Shown piece by piece: positions 32,215 to 41,558 of a DNA stretch of 42,720 bases. Under the pieces are notes generated by a model that was not told the origin of the DNA, ran no database searches, and was given only the letters and a program-made list of their open reading frames with translations. The DNA comes from Limiplasma sp964416065 (GTDB lineage Bacteria; Bacillota; Clostridia; Christensenellales; Aristaeellaceae). Where the stretch lies: the NCBI GenBank assembly GCA_964416065.1, contig CAYQCL010000021.1, forward strand, positions 1-42,720, read 5' to 3'. The first letter of the stretch is position 1, and each line of letters opens with the position of its first letter. A program made the translations under genes and the position numbers.

Positions 32215-32242
32215 CTCCAGTCCTCCTTTGTGCGTTGCGTCC

Positions 32243-33721
32243 CTAATGGGCCTCGAGCTTCGGCAGCTCCTGCCGACGGGCAAGCTGCAAGGTGAAACGG
32301 AAGCCGGCCCCCGCTTCGAGCGGAAGCACCTCGATCGTCTGACCGTGCATCTCCATAATCTGCTTGCAGATGCTCAACCCAAGGCCGGTTCCTTTGCCCG
32401 AGGTATGTGCTTTCTCAGCCTTGTAAAAGCGTTCAAACACATGCCCGCGGTGCTCCGGAGCGATAGGCTCGCCGTCGTTCAGAATTTCAACCGCCACCCT
32501 ATTATCATGCAACAAGGACGTACGAATTGTCAAGCTCCCATTATCCCCCAAATATTTGAGCGCGTTATCGACAATGTTGTGTACAACCTGCGAAATTCGG
32601 TCGCTGTCGGCGTGCGTGAGACAAGGATCCTGAAAAAAATCAAGATGGATTTTTATCGCCTTTTTTTCGATATCGCTCATATGGGAGATCAACACGCGGC
32701 GCGCAAGCTCGTTAAAGTCAAAGTCGCTCCATTCCAGCTTGTCCACGCCCTTGTCCATACGGCTCAGTTGAAGAAGATCGGCAATCAGGCGCTTCATGCG
32801 GTTCGTTTCGTCAAAAACGATCTGAAGATAGCGGGGATATTCCTCCACGGGAATGGTGCCGTCCAGCATCCCCTCCACGAAGCCGTGGATGCTGGTGACG
32901 GGGGAACGCAGCTCGTGGCTTACGTTCGCCACGAATTCACGCCGGCTCTCTTCCATCTGTTCCAGCTTCTCCGCCATCACGTTGAAGGCCCCGGCGAGCT
33001 GGCGCACCTCGTTTACGCCGGTAACCTCGGCACGGGTACTCAGCTTCCCACGACTCATATCCTCGGCGGCGGCGGTAATGACCGTGAGCGGCCGCACAAT
33101 TCCCCTGGCATAGAACGCTGTGCCGAGAATAGCCGCCAGCGCCGCGAAGGCAAAGCCGATGCCGATCTGCACAAGCAGGCCATGGTATTCCGCCTCGATG
33201 ATCTGGGAGCTGGTATGAATAAACACGGCGCCCAATACGGTGTCATCCTGCACCCAGGGAACGGCGACGGTAAAGATCGGCCCCTGCGAGGTATGGGTAA
33301 TGAGCGATTGCACCTCCTGACCGTTCAATACCTGCATGAGCGCCTCGGATACGGAGTCGGCATCCAGCGTTTGCAAGGCCTCCACGCTGCCCTCAATAGC
33401 GGACTGCATGTTGTCCATCACGTGGCCGTTTCGATCCATAATCAAAATGTATGCGCCGTAATCCTCATAGACATTGCGCGCCTTCCATTGCAAATAGGTC
33501 ATGGTGGAGGTTTCCAAGCTGAGATAATCGCTGAGCGTGTTGGTCCCGATTCGGCTGGCCAGAAAGGCGATCTCACGGGCCTGCTGAAGCAGGCTTTCCA
33601 TGCGGCTCTCGATCATGGAGGATCGAATGGAAAGCATGGAGAACGCTCCGCCAATCACAGCGACCAGCAGAATGACGACCATGAACAGCGCCAGGAGTCG
33701 GTCAAACATGCTTTGAAACAT
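32243..33721 (-). CDS. Sensor histidine kinase, HAMP type
   Basis: 492 aa. TM1 at about 8-30, an extracytoplasmic sensor of about 150 residues (YILIMDRNGHVMDN, GPIFTVAVPWVQDDTVLGAVFIHT, a single Cache/PAS-like fold), TM2 at about 183-204, HAMP, then HisKA with phospho-acceptor H269 in VANVSHELRSPVTS. The HATPase domain has NIVDNALKYL, NDGEPI and GKGTGLGLSI. The ATG at 33721 is chosen for the GAAAGGATG just before it. Cognate of the OmpR-type regulator 24 bases upstream. The architecture is that of ResE/PhoR/WalK-like kinases; the stimulus is unknown. Confidence 0.92.
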   Translation of the reverse strand: MFQSMFDRLLALFMVVILLVAVIGGAFSMLSIRSSMIESRMESLLQQAREIAFLASRIGTNTLSDYLSLETSTMTYLQWKARNVYEDYGAYILIMDRNGHVMDNMQSAIEGSVEALQTLDADSVSEALMQVLNGQEVQSLITHTSQGPIFTVAVPWVQDDTVLGAVFIHTSSQIIEAEYHGLLVQIGIGFAFAALAAILGTAFYARGIVRPLTVITAAAEDMSRGKLSTRAEVTGVNEVRQLAGAFNVMAEKLEQMEESRREFVANVSHELRSPVTSIHGFVEGMLDGTIPVEEYPRYLQIVFDETNRMKRLIADLLQLSRMDKGVDKLEWSDFDFNELARRVLISHMSDIEKKAIKIHLDFFQDPCLTHADSDRISQVVHNIVDNALKYLGDNGSLTIRTSLLHDNRVAVEILNDGEPIAPEHRGHVFERFYKAEKAHTSGKGTGLGLSICKQIMEMHGQTIEVLPLEAGAGFRFTLQLARRQELPKLEAH

Positions 33722-33745
33722 GAGATCATCCTTTCGCGAGCCCAA

Positions 33746-34453
33746 TCAGGCCTTGTATTCGAATTTGTAACCAACGCGCCAGACGGTGTGGATCTCCCAG
33801 CCGTATTTTTCACATTCGGGCAGCTTTTCACGCAGACGCTTGATATGTACGTCTACCGTGCGGCTATCGCCAAAAAAGTCAAAGCCCCATACGCGCTCCA
33901 AAAGCTGCTCTCGGGTAAAGACCATGTTGGGATGGGAAGCGAGGTAATACAAGACCTCCAGCTCCTTGGGCGGCATTTCAAGCTCGTGCCCCTCGTAGGT
34001 AACCTCATAGCGCGCGAGGCTTATGGTGAGCTGAGGAAAACGTAGCGTATCGTCCTCCGAATCCGCCGCCTCTTCCTCCGCGCTTGGGGCGCGGCGAAGC
34101 ACGGCCTTGACGCGCGCCACCAGCTCCTTGCTTTCAAAGGGCTTGGTAATATAGTCGTCCGCGCCCAACTCAAGGCCCAGCACCTTGTCGAAGGTCTCAT
34201 CGCGCGCGGTCAGCATGATGACGGGAATTTTGCTGAATTTACGGATTTCCTTAAGCACCTGCAAGCCGTCCATGACGGGCAGCATAACGTCCAGGAGAAC
34301 CAGTGCGGGAGGGTTTTGCCGAAAGCTCTCAAGCGCTTCGTCTCCACGCGCGGCCTCGGTCACATCGAAGCCTTCCTTCTCCAGATACAAGCGCACCAAA
34401 TGACTGATGTTGAGATCGTCGTCCACGAGCAAAATGCGCTGCTTTTCGGACAT
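33746..34453 (-). CDS. OmpR/PhoB-family response regulator
   Basis: 235 aa. Receiver with acidic pocket D11-D13, phospho-acceptor D55 (LVLLDVMLPVMDG) and K104 (YITKPF), then a winged-helix DNA-binding domain ending GDSRTVDVHIKRLREKL and TVWRVGYKFE. It works with the histidine kinase that follows directly. The position between mutS2 and aroK gives no clue to target genes. Confidence 0.94.
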   Translation of the reverse strand: MSEKQRILLVDDDLNISHLVRLYLEKEGFDVTEAARGDEALESFRQNPPALVLLDVMLPVMDGLQVLKEIRKFSKIPVIMLTARDETFDKVLGLELGADDYITKPFESKELVARVKAVLRRAPSAEEEAADSEDDTLRFPQLTISLARYEVTYEGHELEMPPKELEVLYYLASHPNMVFTREQLLERVWGFDFFGDSRTVDVHIKRLREKLPECEKYGWEIHTVWRVGYKFEYKA

Positions 34454-34471
34454 GTTTGTTCGCTCCTTTCC

Positions 34472-36826
34472 TTATTTCAGGGTAACGATGGTCACACCCT
34501 GCTCGCCCTCGCCGTACATGCCATCGCGATACTTTTTCACATTCATATGCGTTTTCAAATGACGCTGAATACCGGTGCGCAGCACACCCGTACCCTTGCC
34601 GTGGATGATGCTGACCTCGCCCAATCCTGCCAGGGTGGCCTCGGCCAGGTAGGTATCCACTGCGCCTATGGCCTCTTCGAGGTTCATGCCCCGCACGTCA
34701 ACCTCCATGGGAACGGCCGGACGGGCGGCGGAGGTCTTGTTGATCACGCGGCTCTGCTTGGGTTTTTCGGACTCGACAAGTCGCAGCTGGCTTAAATGCG
34801 CCTTCATCTTGATGATGCCCGCCTGGATTTGCACCTCGCCGTTTCGATCGGCAGGGGCGAGAACGGTGCCCTTCGTTCCCAAATGTACGATTTCCACGGT
34901 ATCTCCCGCACGGACGCTCTTGGGCGGAGTAAAATTTGACGCGCTTTTTTCGCTCAAGCCTTCGCTTAAGGCATCGATTCCGTCCTCCATGCGCTTTTTT
35001 AGACGCTGTACCTCATGCTCCGGCGTCTGCGCCTGCTTCTTCATGGACTTTAGCTCTCGGATGATGCCGTCGGCCTCGCGGCGGGCGTTCTCCATCACAC
35101 GGCGGGCCTCATCCTTTGCTTTCTTCATGCTCTTGTCACGGCTCTGCTCAATCTCGCGGCGAAGCTGCTCGGCCTCATCGCGCAGCCTGACGGTTTCCTT
35201 GCGCGTTTCCTGAGCAATTTCCCGCTCACGCTCGGCAATCTGACGATGATATTCCGCGTTGGCGATAACGTCCTCAAAACGAATATCCTCCTTGGAAAGC
35301 AGAGCCTTCGCCCCATCGATCAGACGCTCTGGCAGACCGAGCTTGCGTGAAATTTCAAAGGCGTTGCTCTTACCCGGAATTCCTATGGAAAGTCGATAGG
35401 TGGGACGAAGCGATTCCACGTCAAACTCCACGCTGGCGTTTTCCACACCTTTCGTGCTCAAAGCGAACGCCTTCAGCTCACTATAATGCGTGGTGGCCAT
35501 GGTGCGGATACCGCGATCAAGCAGGCTTTGAAGGATACTTTGCGCCAGCGCCGCGCCCTCGGTGGGATCGGTGCCCGCGCCCAGCTCGTCAAAGAGCACC
35601 AGGTCATTATCGCGCACACTCGATACGATTTCGACGATGTTGGTCATATGGGAGGAAAAGGTGGAGAGCGACTGCTCGATGCTCTGCTCGTCACCGATAT
35701 CGGCAAATACGCGGCCAAAGACGCTCAATTCCGTTCCCAGCTCGGCGGGAACATGCAGCCCGCTTTGGGCCATGAGCGTAAAAAGACCAACGGTTTTCAG
35801 GGTGACCGTTTTGCCGCCGGTGTTGGGGCCGGTGATGATGAGGGTGCTGAAGTCATCACCCAGCCAGAGGTCGCTTGGAACCACCTTATCGGGGTCGATC
35901 AGCGGGTGCCGTCCACGTACGATCCTGAGATAGCCCTTTGTGTTCATCTTGGGCAGGCAGGCGTGCATTTCCTTGGCAAGCAGGCCCTTGGCAAACGCGA
36001 AATCCAGGTGCGTGAGTACCTCGAGGTTCATAAAGAGGCTTTCCGCGTGCGGCGCGAGCTGATCGCTCAACGCCTGAAGAATGCGGGCAATCTCTTGTTG
36101 CTCCTTGGCGCGGAGCTGCTTTAAATCGTTGCCGAGCTCGACCAGGAACATCGGCTCAATGAAAAGCGTCGCGCCCGTCGCGCTCTGATCGTGAACAAGG
36201 CCCGGAACGTTGGCGCGGCACTCCGCCTTGACGGGAATACAGTAGCGGTCACCGCGCATGGTAATGATGCTGTCCTGAAGGTTCTTAGCAAACGAAGAAC
36301 TGTGAATCATCTGATTCAGCTTTTCGCGCATGCGCTCATTTGCGCTTCTGATCTGACGCCGGATCTGATTGAGCTCGCTGGACGCGCGGTCGGCGATTTC
36401 CTCCTCGCTCATGATGGCGGCGGAAATGTCGTTTTCAATACTGTCCAGCGGAGTCAGACGGCTGGCAAGCCCGGTAAGGATAGGCGTATCCTCGCGGTCG
36501 CGCACAAGCGACGCTCGGGCGGCACGGACGGCTCGCAGACATGCAGCGACATCCAAAAGGGCGCGCGGGCTTAGACAGGCGCCCTTCTGCGCCAGTACAA
36601 TCTGCTCGCGCACATTCGGAAAGCCCACAAGCGGTGAGCTGCCAAGATAGCTTAATAATACGCAGGCCTCTTCGGTCTCATCCAGCGCGTGACGGACATC
36701 CGAGAAGTCATCGTAAGGTTGAAGAGCAAGGCATCTTTCCTTGCCTGGATCCGTCAGGGCATGAACGGCCAGTCGTTGTCGAATTTTCGTAAATTCCAGC
36801 ACGCGCAACGCGCGATCCTGTTCCAT
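34472..36826 (-). CDS. mutS2: Endonuclease MutS2
   Basis: 784 aa, family-typical. Seen: the MutS2 core and clamp region, Walker A GPNTGGKT (about 333-340), DELGAGTDPTEGAAL (Walker B), ATTHYSELKAFA, a long charged coiled coil (about 515-640), a KOW-like segment and a C-terminal Smr nuclease domain (VDVRGMNLEEA, IHGKGTGVLR). MutS2 suppresses recombination, and in Bacillus it splits collided ribosomes together with the quality-control pathway; rqcH is also in this window but distant. The start at 36826 has AAAGGAAGGG upstream; a longer frame reaches into the U32 gene end. Confidence 0.95.
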   Translation of the reverse strand: MEQDRALRVLEFTKIRQRLAVHALTDPGKERCLALQPYDDFSDVRHALDETEEACVLLSYLGSSPLVGFPNVREQIVLAQKGACLSPRALLDVAACLRAVRAARASLVRDREDTPILTGLASRLTPLDSIENDISAAIMSEEEIADRASSELNQIRRQIRSANERMREKLNQMIHSSSFAKNLQDSIITMRGDRYCIPVKAECRANVPGLVHDQSATGATLFIEPMFLVELGNDLKQLRAKEQQEIARILQALSDQLAPHAESLFMNLEVLTHLDFAFAKGLLAKEMHACLPKMNTKGYLRIVRGRHPLIDPDKVVPSDLWLGDDFSTLIITGPNTGGKTVTLKTVGLFTLMAQSGLHVPAELGTELSVFGRVFADIGDEQSIEQSLSTFSSHMTNIVEIVSSVRDNDLVLFDELGAGTDPTEGAALAQSILQSLLDRGIRTMATTHYSELKAFALSTKGVENASVEFDVESLRPTYRLSIGIPGKSNAFEISRKLGLPERLIDGAKALLSKEDIRFEDVIANAEYHRQIAEREREIAQETRKETVRLRDEAEQLRREIEQSRDKSMKKAKDEARRVMENARREADGIIRELKSMKKQAQTPEHEVQRLKKRMEDGIDALSEGLSEKSASNFTPPKSVRAGDTVEIVHLGTKGTVLAPADRNGEVQIQAGIIKMKAHLSQLRLVESEKPKQSRVINKTSAARPAVPMEVDVRGMNLEEAIGAVDTYLAEATLAGLGEVSIIHGKGTGVLRTGIQRHLKTHMNVKKYRDGMYGEGEQGVTIVTLK

Positions 36827-36855
36827 AATAACCCTTCCTTTCGGGGCTGTTGTGC

Positions 36856-39264
36856 TTATTCCACGCCGCGCATCCAATGACCGGATGTGGCTTGAACGTC
36901 GGATGGGAAAGGCGCCCTTTCATGCAGGAGAGCCGAAAAGCCCTCGATAAGCCGAAGCTGCCTGTCAAGGGGCTCCGTGGTGAAATGCAGGAGCATACCC
37001 GCGCCTAACGTCCGGCGATCGGCGTCAAAGGCGCGCAGGTCGGTTGGAAGCGCGCCCAGCACGCTCAATTCGCAGCCCTCCGGAAATCGTGTACGCGTGA
37101 GCGGGAAGCGGTAGCCCTTGCGGTCAACCATGATGGGCGCGGCCTGCCCGCAGACCATATCGTCTCGGGTACAAAACGTACAATGCGCGCGGCCGTGCGA
37201 AAGGCCGAGTCTTACTCGCTCGGGGCAATGATTCAGCAGCATCAGCGTCTCACGACCATAAACCTTGCTAAGCGCCGGAAGCTTAAGCGGCAAAAGTCCG
37301 CGATGCTCGGCAAAGGTCCATTCGGGCCAGAGCGAAAAGCCGCATACCCCTGATGAAAGCAACTCTTCCATGGCCTCACGGTTGGTTACCGGTATGCCCT
37401 CGCCCGCCAGCACCGGAAACGGAAGAGAGAGAGACAGCTGACCGACACTCTCGGCCATAATCCCTCCCATTCGGACGCCGTGGGTCCGAATGACGTTAAG
37501 AGTGCTGGCCAGGGTCGACTGCGTCAGCTGCGGGGGCAGGCGGAGCCACGCTTGATCCGGAAGGGAGGCTAACGCGGTTGCAAGCGCGTCGGGAAGAAAG
37601 CTCCGCGGCGCGAAGATGAGCAGCGTCGCTCCCGCCTTACGAAGGGCGTCCGCATTTTCCACGTCGGAGAAGATAACGGCGAGCGTATCCGACCCAATGC
37701 ACGGCGGCGCTTCTGGCACCGCCGTGGCGCATAGAGGCTGAAAAGCATGCGAGACCTTCCGGGCCTTTCCGGCGACAAACGCCGCGCCCCTTGCTTTGAT
37801 GAGCCGCTCAACGGCCAAACGGCGCAAGGCGTTCAACGCTCCCGCTGCGAGAAAGACACCCTCGTCCAGATCCATTTGGAGGGAGGAGGAATTTCTGCCG
37901 CCTCGCAGCGTAAAGGGCGTATTGCCCAGCCTTTCAAGCTGACGCCGAACCTCCTCAGTGGCTGTCGCGCGCGACCTGGCCGGTTCGACAGCCGGACCCT
38001 CTGCCGTTACGGAGATCTCACCGTCGCTTAAGGAAAGACGCATCCTTTCACCGAGGCGGAAGCTGGCTCGCATTTCAACCTGTATCGGCCTGGGATGATG
38101 CGCGCGGGCACTTTCAAGCTGCCTGGCGTCGCCCAGGCGGATAACCTCCATCCCCGCCTCGGCATGAGTATCCGGACGCAAACGGAGCGTCGCCATTTCG
38201 CCCTCGGGGACATCATGTCCGGAATAGCGAAGGTCGATATCCGTCTTTCCCCGAAGCTGAAGGCTGTCCCCATCGTGGAGGTCACGCTTGAGGCGCAGCG
38301 TTGCGAGACCACGCCGCACAGAAACGATCTCGCCAATGGGCAGCCCATCGTGACTGACGCGTCCCGGCGTAATCAGGGCCGAGTCCTCGGCTCCCATGGA
38401 ATGTCCACGGGTAAAGCCGCCTCGATTATAAATCTGCAAGAGCCTGTCCCGCAGCTCCTTGTTTCCCGCCTGAAAACGGCCTTTGGCGATATCGTCCAGC
38501 GCCTGTCGGTAGATGGAAACGACGACCGAAACATATTCCGGACTTTTGAGCCTTCCCTCCAGCTTGAGGGAAGAGACACCCGCCTCGCACAGAGAGGGCA
38601 GATCATCCACCAGGCACAGATCGCGCTGTGAAAGCAGCGGCCCGTTTTGAGCTCCCAAACGGAAGCACTGGCGGCAGGGCTGCGCGCAGCGCCCACGATT
38701 TCCGCTCCGTCCGCCGGACATGCTGCTCATCAGGCATCGTCCGCTCACGGCCGTACACAACGCGCCGTGAACGAAGACCTCCGTCTCAATGCCAGTTCCG
38801 ACTACGCGACGAATGTCCTCAAGGGAGCACTCGCGGGCCAGCACGACGCGATCGAAGCCGAGCCTGCGCGCCGCGTCCGCTCCGGAAGCGTTGCAAATCG
38901 CCATTTGCGTGCTGGCATGAAGCCATAGCCCGGGAAATTCCTCCCGAGCGAGTCTTGCTACGCCCAAATCCTGGACGATGACCGCGTCCGCTCCGGCATT
39001 GGCGATCGCGCGAAGCGCCTCGCGAACCGCCGGTATTTCGTCAGGCTTAATCAACGTGTTGACGGTTACGTAAACACGGGTATGGTACAAATGCGCGTAG
39101 CGTACCGCGTCCTCAAGCGCCGCTTCATCAAAATTCACGGCGCTTGCGCGCGCGCCGAAGGCCTTGTAGCCCAGATATACCGCGTCCGCACCATGATCCA
39201 CGGCGGCGCGCATGGCGGCCTCATCGCCCGCGGGGCAAAGAAGCTCAGGTAAAGGAAAGGGCAT
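36856..39264 (-). CDS. U32 peptidase-family protein (RlhA/TrhP-like, with DUF3656)
   Basis: 802 aa. The N-terminal TIM-barrel U32 domain carries ELLCPAGDEAAMRAAVDHGADAVYLG, the cysteine set CLMSS...GRCAQPCRQCF that binds an Fe-S cluster in this family, and SLKLEGRLKSPEYV. A long C-terminal half (DUF3656 and an extra barrel-like part with further Cys: HCTFCTRDDMVCGQ) follows. Relatives hydroxylate rRNA or tRNA with prephenate rather than cleave proteins (RlhA, TrhP). The ATG at 39264 is used; a TTG at 39282 lacks a ribosome binding site. First gene of the operon leading to mutS2 and the two-component system. Confidence 0.87.
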   Translation of the reverse strand: MPFPLPELLCPAGDEAAMRAAVDHGADAVYLGYKAFGARASAVNFDEAALEDAVRYAHLYHTRVYVTVNTLIKPDEIPAVREALRAIANAGADAVIVQDLGVARLAREEFPGLWLHASTQMAICNASGADAARRLGFDRVVLARECSLEDIRRVVGTGIETEVFVHGALCTAVSGRCLMSSMSGGRSGNRGRCAQPCRQCFRLGAQNGPLLSQRDLCLVDDLPSLCEAGVSSLKLEGRLKSPEYVSVVVSIYRQALDDIAKGRFQAGNKELRDRLLQIYNRGGFTRGHSMGAEDSALITPGRVSHDGLPIGEIVSVRRGLATLRLKRDLHDGDSLQLRGKTDIDLRYSGHDVPEGEMATLRLRPDTHAEAGMEVIRLGDARQLESARAHHPRPIQVEMRASFRLGERMRLSLSDGEISVTAEGPAVEPARSRATATEEVRRQLERLGNTPFTLRGGRNSSSLQMDLDEGVFLAAGALNALRRLAVERLIKARGAAFVAGKARKVSHAFQPLCATAVPEAPPCIGSDTLAVIFSDVENADALRKAGATLLIFAPRSFLPDALATALASLPDQAWLRLPPQLTQSTLASTLNVIRTHGVRMGGIMAESVGQLSLSLPFPVLAGEGIPVTNREAMEELLSSGVCGFSLWPEWTFAEHRGLLPLKLPALSKVYGRETLMLLNHCPERVRLGLSHGRAHCTFCTRDDMVCGQAAPIMVDRKGYRFPLTRTRFPEGCELSVLGALPTDLRAFDADRRTLGAGMLLHFTTEPLDRQLRLIEGFSALLHERAPFPSDVQATSGHWMRGVE

Positions 39265-39288
39265 GGAATCGCTCGCTTTCAATTTGGT

Positions 39289-39327
39289 AAAAAAGCGCGG
39301 CGCAGGGAAAGAAAACCCGTGCGCCGC
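39289..39327 (-). terminator. Terminator of the ispE-cyclophilin operon
   Basis: 11-bp GC-rich stem with a single bulged base (39297-39307 with 39316-39327), loop of 8, followed on the minus strand by GCTTTTTT. It ends 10 bases after the first cyclophilin stop. Confidence 0.85.
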
Positions 39328-39336
39328 CCATATCCG

Positions 39337-39852
39337 TCATAGCTTGGTAAAGGGGTATTCCTCACCGAAGGTCTCCACGCGGATGGAGGCAATCACCTGA
39401 GGCGTAAGCGGCCTGTCGGCGCGATCTGTTTTTTGGGCCACGATGCCGTCAGCCACCTCCATGCCCTTTGTGATCTTGCCGAAGGAGGCATAGGAGCCGT
39501 CGAGATGCGGGCTGTCGCTGGTCATGATGAAAAACTGAGAACCGGCGCTGTCCTTCATCATGCTGCGAGCCATGGAGAGCACGCCATAGGTATGCTTCAG
39601 CGGATTGGGGACGCCATTTTGCGCAAACTCGCCCTTGATACGATATCCGGGACCGCCCATGCCCGTTCCGTCAGGACATCCGCCCTGGATCATGAAGCCG
39701 GGAATGCAACGGTGAAAAATAAGCCCGTCGTAGAAGCCGCCGTTGGCGAGAGATATAAAGTTGCCTACGCTTTGCGGGGCAATGTCGGGATAAAGCTCGC
39801 CAGTCATCACGCCGCCGTCCTTCATGGTGATGGTAAAGATGGGATTTGCCAT
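39337..39852 (-). CDS. Peptidyl-prolyl cis-trans isomerase, cyclophilin type
   Basis: 171 aa cytoplasmic cyclophilin with no signal peptide. Active-site residues are present: FHRCIPGFMIQGG (Arg and Gln), SMARSM in place of MAN, GSQFFIMT and the LDGSYASFGKI loop. Speeds prolyl bond isomerisation in protein folding. It lies 17 bases after a diverged paralogue on the same strand. Intact and typical. Confidence 0.93.
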   Translation of the reverse strand: MANPIFTITMKDGGVMTGELYPDIAPQSVGNFISLANGGFYDGLIFHRCIPGFMIQGGCPDGTGMGGPGYRIKGEFAQNGVPNPLKHTYGVLSMARSMMKDSAGSQFFIMTSDSPHLDGSYASFGKITKGMEVADGIVAQKTDRADRPLTPQVIASIRVETFGEEYPFTKL

Positions 39853-39869
39853 AAATACATCCTTCTTTC

Positions 39870-40502
39870 TTACTCTGCTTTCTGCGGGGGATAATGCCTA
39901 GCCCGGCCGCGCGGCCACCGACGCGGCCGGTTCAGGGAAGAGTCTGGAACGTCGAGTGGGGTAAAGGGATAGCTTTCGCCAAAGGTCTCCACCTGGATCG
40001 AACGGATAATCTGGGGTATGACGGGCTCGTTTGTTTCAGCCTCGACGGGCATGCTGACGAGCAAACGGATCACGGGCATTCCCTGCAACACCTTGCCAAA
40101 CACGGCATACGCGCCGTCGAGATAGCTCAGCTCGCGAGCGTCCTCTGTCGCCACAATGAAAAATTCCGAAGAGGCCGAATCATAATGCGCGCCGCGCGAC
40201 ATACAGAGGCTTCCGGTTTCGGGGGAAAGCCGATTATAGGTACAGCCGTTGAATTCAAACTCCCCATAGATGCTATAAGAAAGCGCTTCTCCCTGCGGCT
40301 TGCCGGCCTGCGCGATAAACCCGCGCACGCAGCGGTGAAAGGTGAGTCCGTCATAAAAGCCGCTTTGAGAAAGAGAAACGAAATTTCCGACAGTTTCGGG
40401 CGCGGCCTTGGGATATAACTCTCCGCGAATCACATCGCCGTTCGCCATCTGAATTTCAAAGCGCGGCTTTTGACGTGAGGGCGAAGCAGAGGTGGGGACC
40501 AT
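39870..40502 (-). CDS. Diverged cyclophilin-type PPIase
   Basis: 210 aa. Paralogue of the next gene downstream, sharing GELYPKAAPETVGNF, GFYDGLTFHRC, LDGAYAVFGKV and the same RSIQVETFGESYPFTPL tail. Differences at the active site: GFIAQAG instead of GFMIQGG and SSEFFIV instead of GSQFFIM, so the catalytic-pocket Gln is Glu; activity may be reduced or changed. The last 20 residues (NRPRRWPRGRARHYPP) are basic. The ATG at 40502 follows GAAAGG; a longer frame to 40565 overlaps ispE. A tandem duplication is the likely origin. Confidence 0.88.
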   Translation of the reverse strand: MVPTSASPSRQKPRFEIQMANGDVIRGELYPKAAPETVGNFVSLSQSGFYDGLTFHRCVRGFIAQAGKPQGEALSYSIYGEFEFNGCTYNRLSPETGSLCMSRGAHYDSASSEFFIVATEDARELSYLDGAYAVFGKVLQGMPVIRLLVSMPVEAETNEPVIPQIIRSIQVETFGESYPFTPLDVPDSSLNRPRRWPRGRARHYPPQKAE

Positions 40503-40537
40503 GGCAGCGTTTCCTTTCTGAAAAATAAGCAAAACTA

Positions 40538-41479
40538 TTATAATCTGTTTGTATGCCGAATGCAAACGCTTTTTTGCGTTTGGGTCAGCCAGACGCCCTC
40601 CCAGCCGCTTGCCTGAGCCATTTGAGATAGCGCGCGGTAAGCCACTTCAGCCTTTTTGGGCGTCTCGAACACACCATAGACGACGGAGCCGCTGCCCGTC
40701 ATCATGGCGCGCAGCGCGCCGTGGACAGTGAGATGGAGCATCGCGTCCTTAATCGCCGGACGCGAATGCATACTGACCTCCTCCAGGACGTTCCCCATTG
40801 CGCACCCGATCGCGTGCGGATCGCGCGACAGCAGCGCTTTTTGGGCCTCCGCCGTGCGGGGGCGCGTAAGCGTACCTGCGTCCTGAGCGTCGAAGGCATG
40901 GAAAATTTCCCGCGTGCTCAGGCCACCGCATGGTTTGATGAGTACCAGCCAGATCTCCGGCGCGGGGAAAAGGGGCGAGATCACTTCGCCGATACCGCCT
41001 ACACGCGCCAGGCCACCGGTCAGCATGAATGGCACGTCCGCGCCGAGCGTAAGACCGACGCGGAGAAGCTCATCTCGCGTGAGTCCTAGCCCCCACAATT
41101 CGTTGAGACCGACGAGCGCCGCCGCCGCGTCCGCGCTGCCGCCGCCCATGCCCGCGCCGGAGGGAATCCGCTTTTCCAGACGCATGCGCGCGCCAAACCG
41201 GATTTTATAGCGTTCCTGAAGCCGGAGGGCCGCCTGGAAGACAAGGTTGCTTTCATCATAGACGACGGCGGGGGCGGAAAAGCTGTCGCCGGAGAAATCA
41301 TCAGCCAAGGCGTCACTTTGAATTCCTTCCAACGTCAGCGTATCCGCCATATCCAACCAGAGCGTGTCGCTCATCTCAACGGTTTGCATCAGCATATCCA
41401 TCAGGTGATAACCATCCGCGCGTCTTCCCAGGATGTCCAGCGTCCAATTGATCTTGGCGGGGGCTTTCAGACAAAGCAT
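40538..41479 (-). CDS. ispE: 4-diphosphocytidyl-2-C-methyl-D-erythritol kinase
   Basis: 313 aa. GHMP kinase of the MEP pathway for isoprenoids. Seen: APAKINW with K9 and N11, GYHLMDMLMQTV, the ATP loop PSGAGMGGGSADAAAAL, LGADVPFML and the C-terminal MTGSGSVVYGVF. An insertion around residues 48-75 (LEGIQSD...AVVYDE) is a little longer than usual. First gene of the operon with the two cyclophilins. A hairpin-like CAAACGC/GCGTTTG at its 3' end (40562-40580) is within the coding sequence. Confidence 0.94.
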   Translation of the reverse strand: MLCLKAPAKINWTLDILGRRADGYHLMDMLMQTVEMSDTLWLDMADTLTLEGIQSDALADDFSGDSFSAPAVVYDESNLVFQAALRLQERYKIRFGARMRLEKRIPSGAGMGGGSADAAAALVGLNELWGLGLTRDELLRVGLTLGADVPFMLTGGLARVGGIGEVISPLFPAPEIWLVLIKPCGGLSTREIFHAFDAQDAGTLTRPRTAEAQKALLSRDPHAIGCAMGNVLEEVSMHSRPAIKDAMLHLTVHGALRAMMTGSGSVVYGVFETPKKAEVAYRALSQMAQASGWEGVWLTQTQKSVCIRHTNRL

Positions 41480-41508
41480 TGCAACGCAACCTTTCTTTGT
41501 GGTATAGT
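41479..41508 (+). promoter_or_regulatory. Sigma-A promoter of the DUF1934 gene
   Basis: TTGCAA (41479-41484), 18-base spacer, TATAGT (41503-41508), 50 bases before the start. It overlaps the ispE start codon on the other strand. Confidence 0.6.
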
Positions 41509-41514
41509 AAACTC

Positions 41515-41543
41515 AGTATACCAGCTTTTTGGGAAGACGTTAA
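41515..41543 (-). promoter_or_regulatory. Sigma-A promoter of ispE
   Basis: On the minus strand TTAACG (41538-41543), 17-base spacer, TATACT (41515-41520). Its -10 and the opposite -10 form the inverted repeat GGTATA-N10-TATACC (41501-41522), so the two promoters face each other across 6 bases. Confidence 0.55.
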
Positions 41544-41558
41544 GGGGGAAACGCTTCA

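Noticed and set aside
32171..34045. 624-codon open frame on the plus strand
   Set aside because: Antisense to the histidine kinase and response regulator; no protein family features.
40562..40580. CAAACGC/GCGTTTG hairpin as an ispE terminator
   Set aside because: It lies inside the ispE coding sequence and the T run is in the loop, not after the stem.
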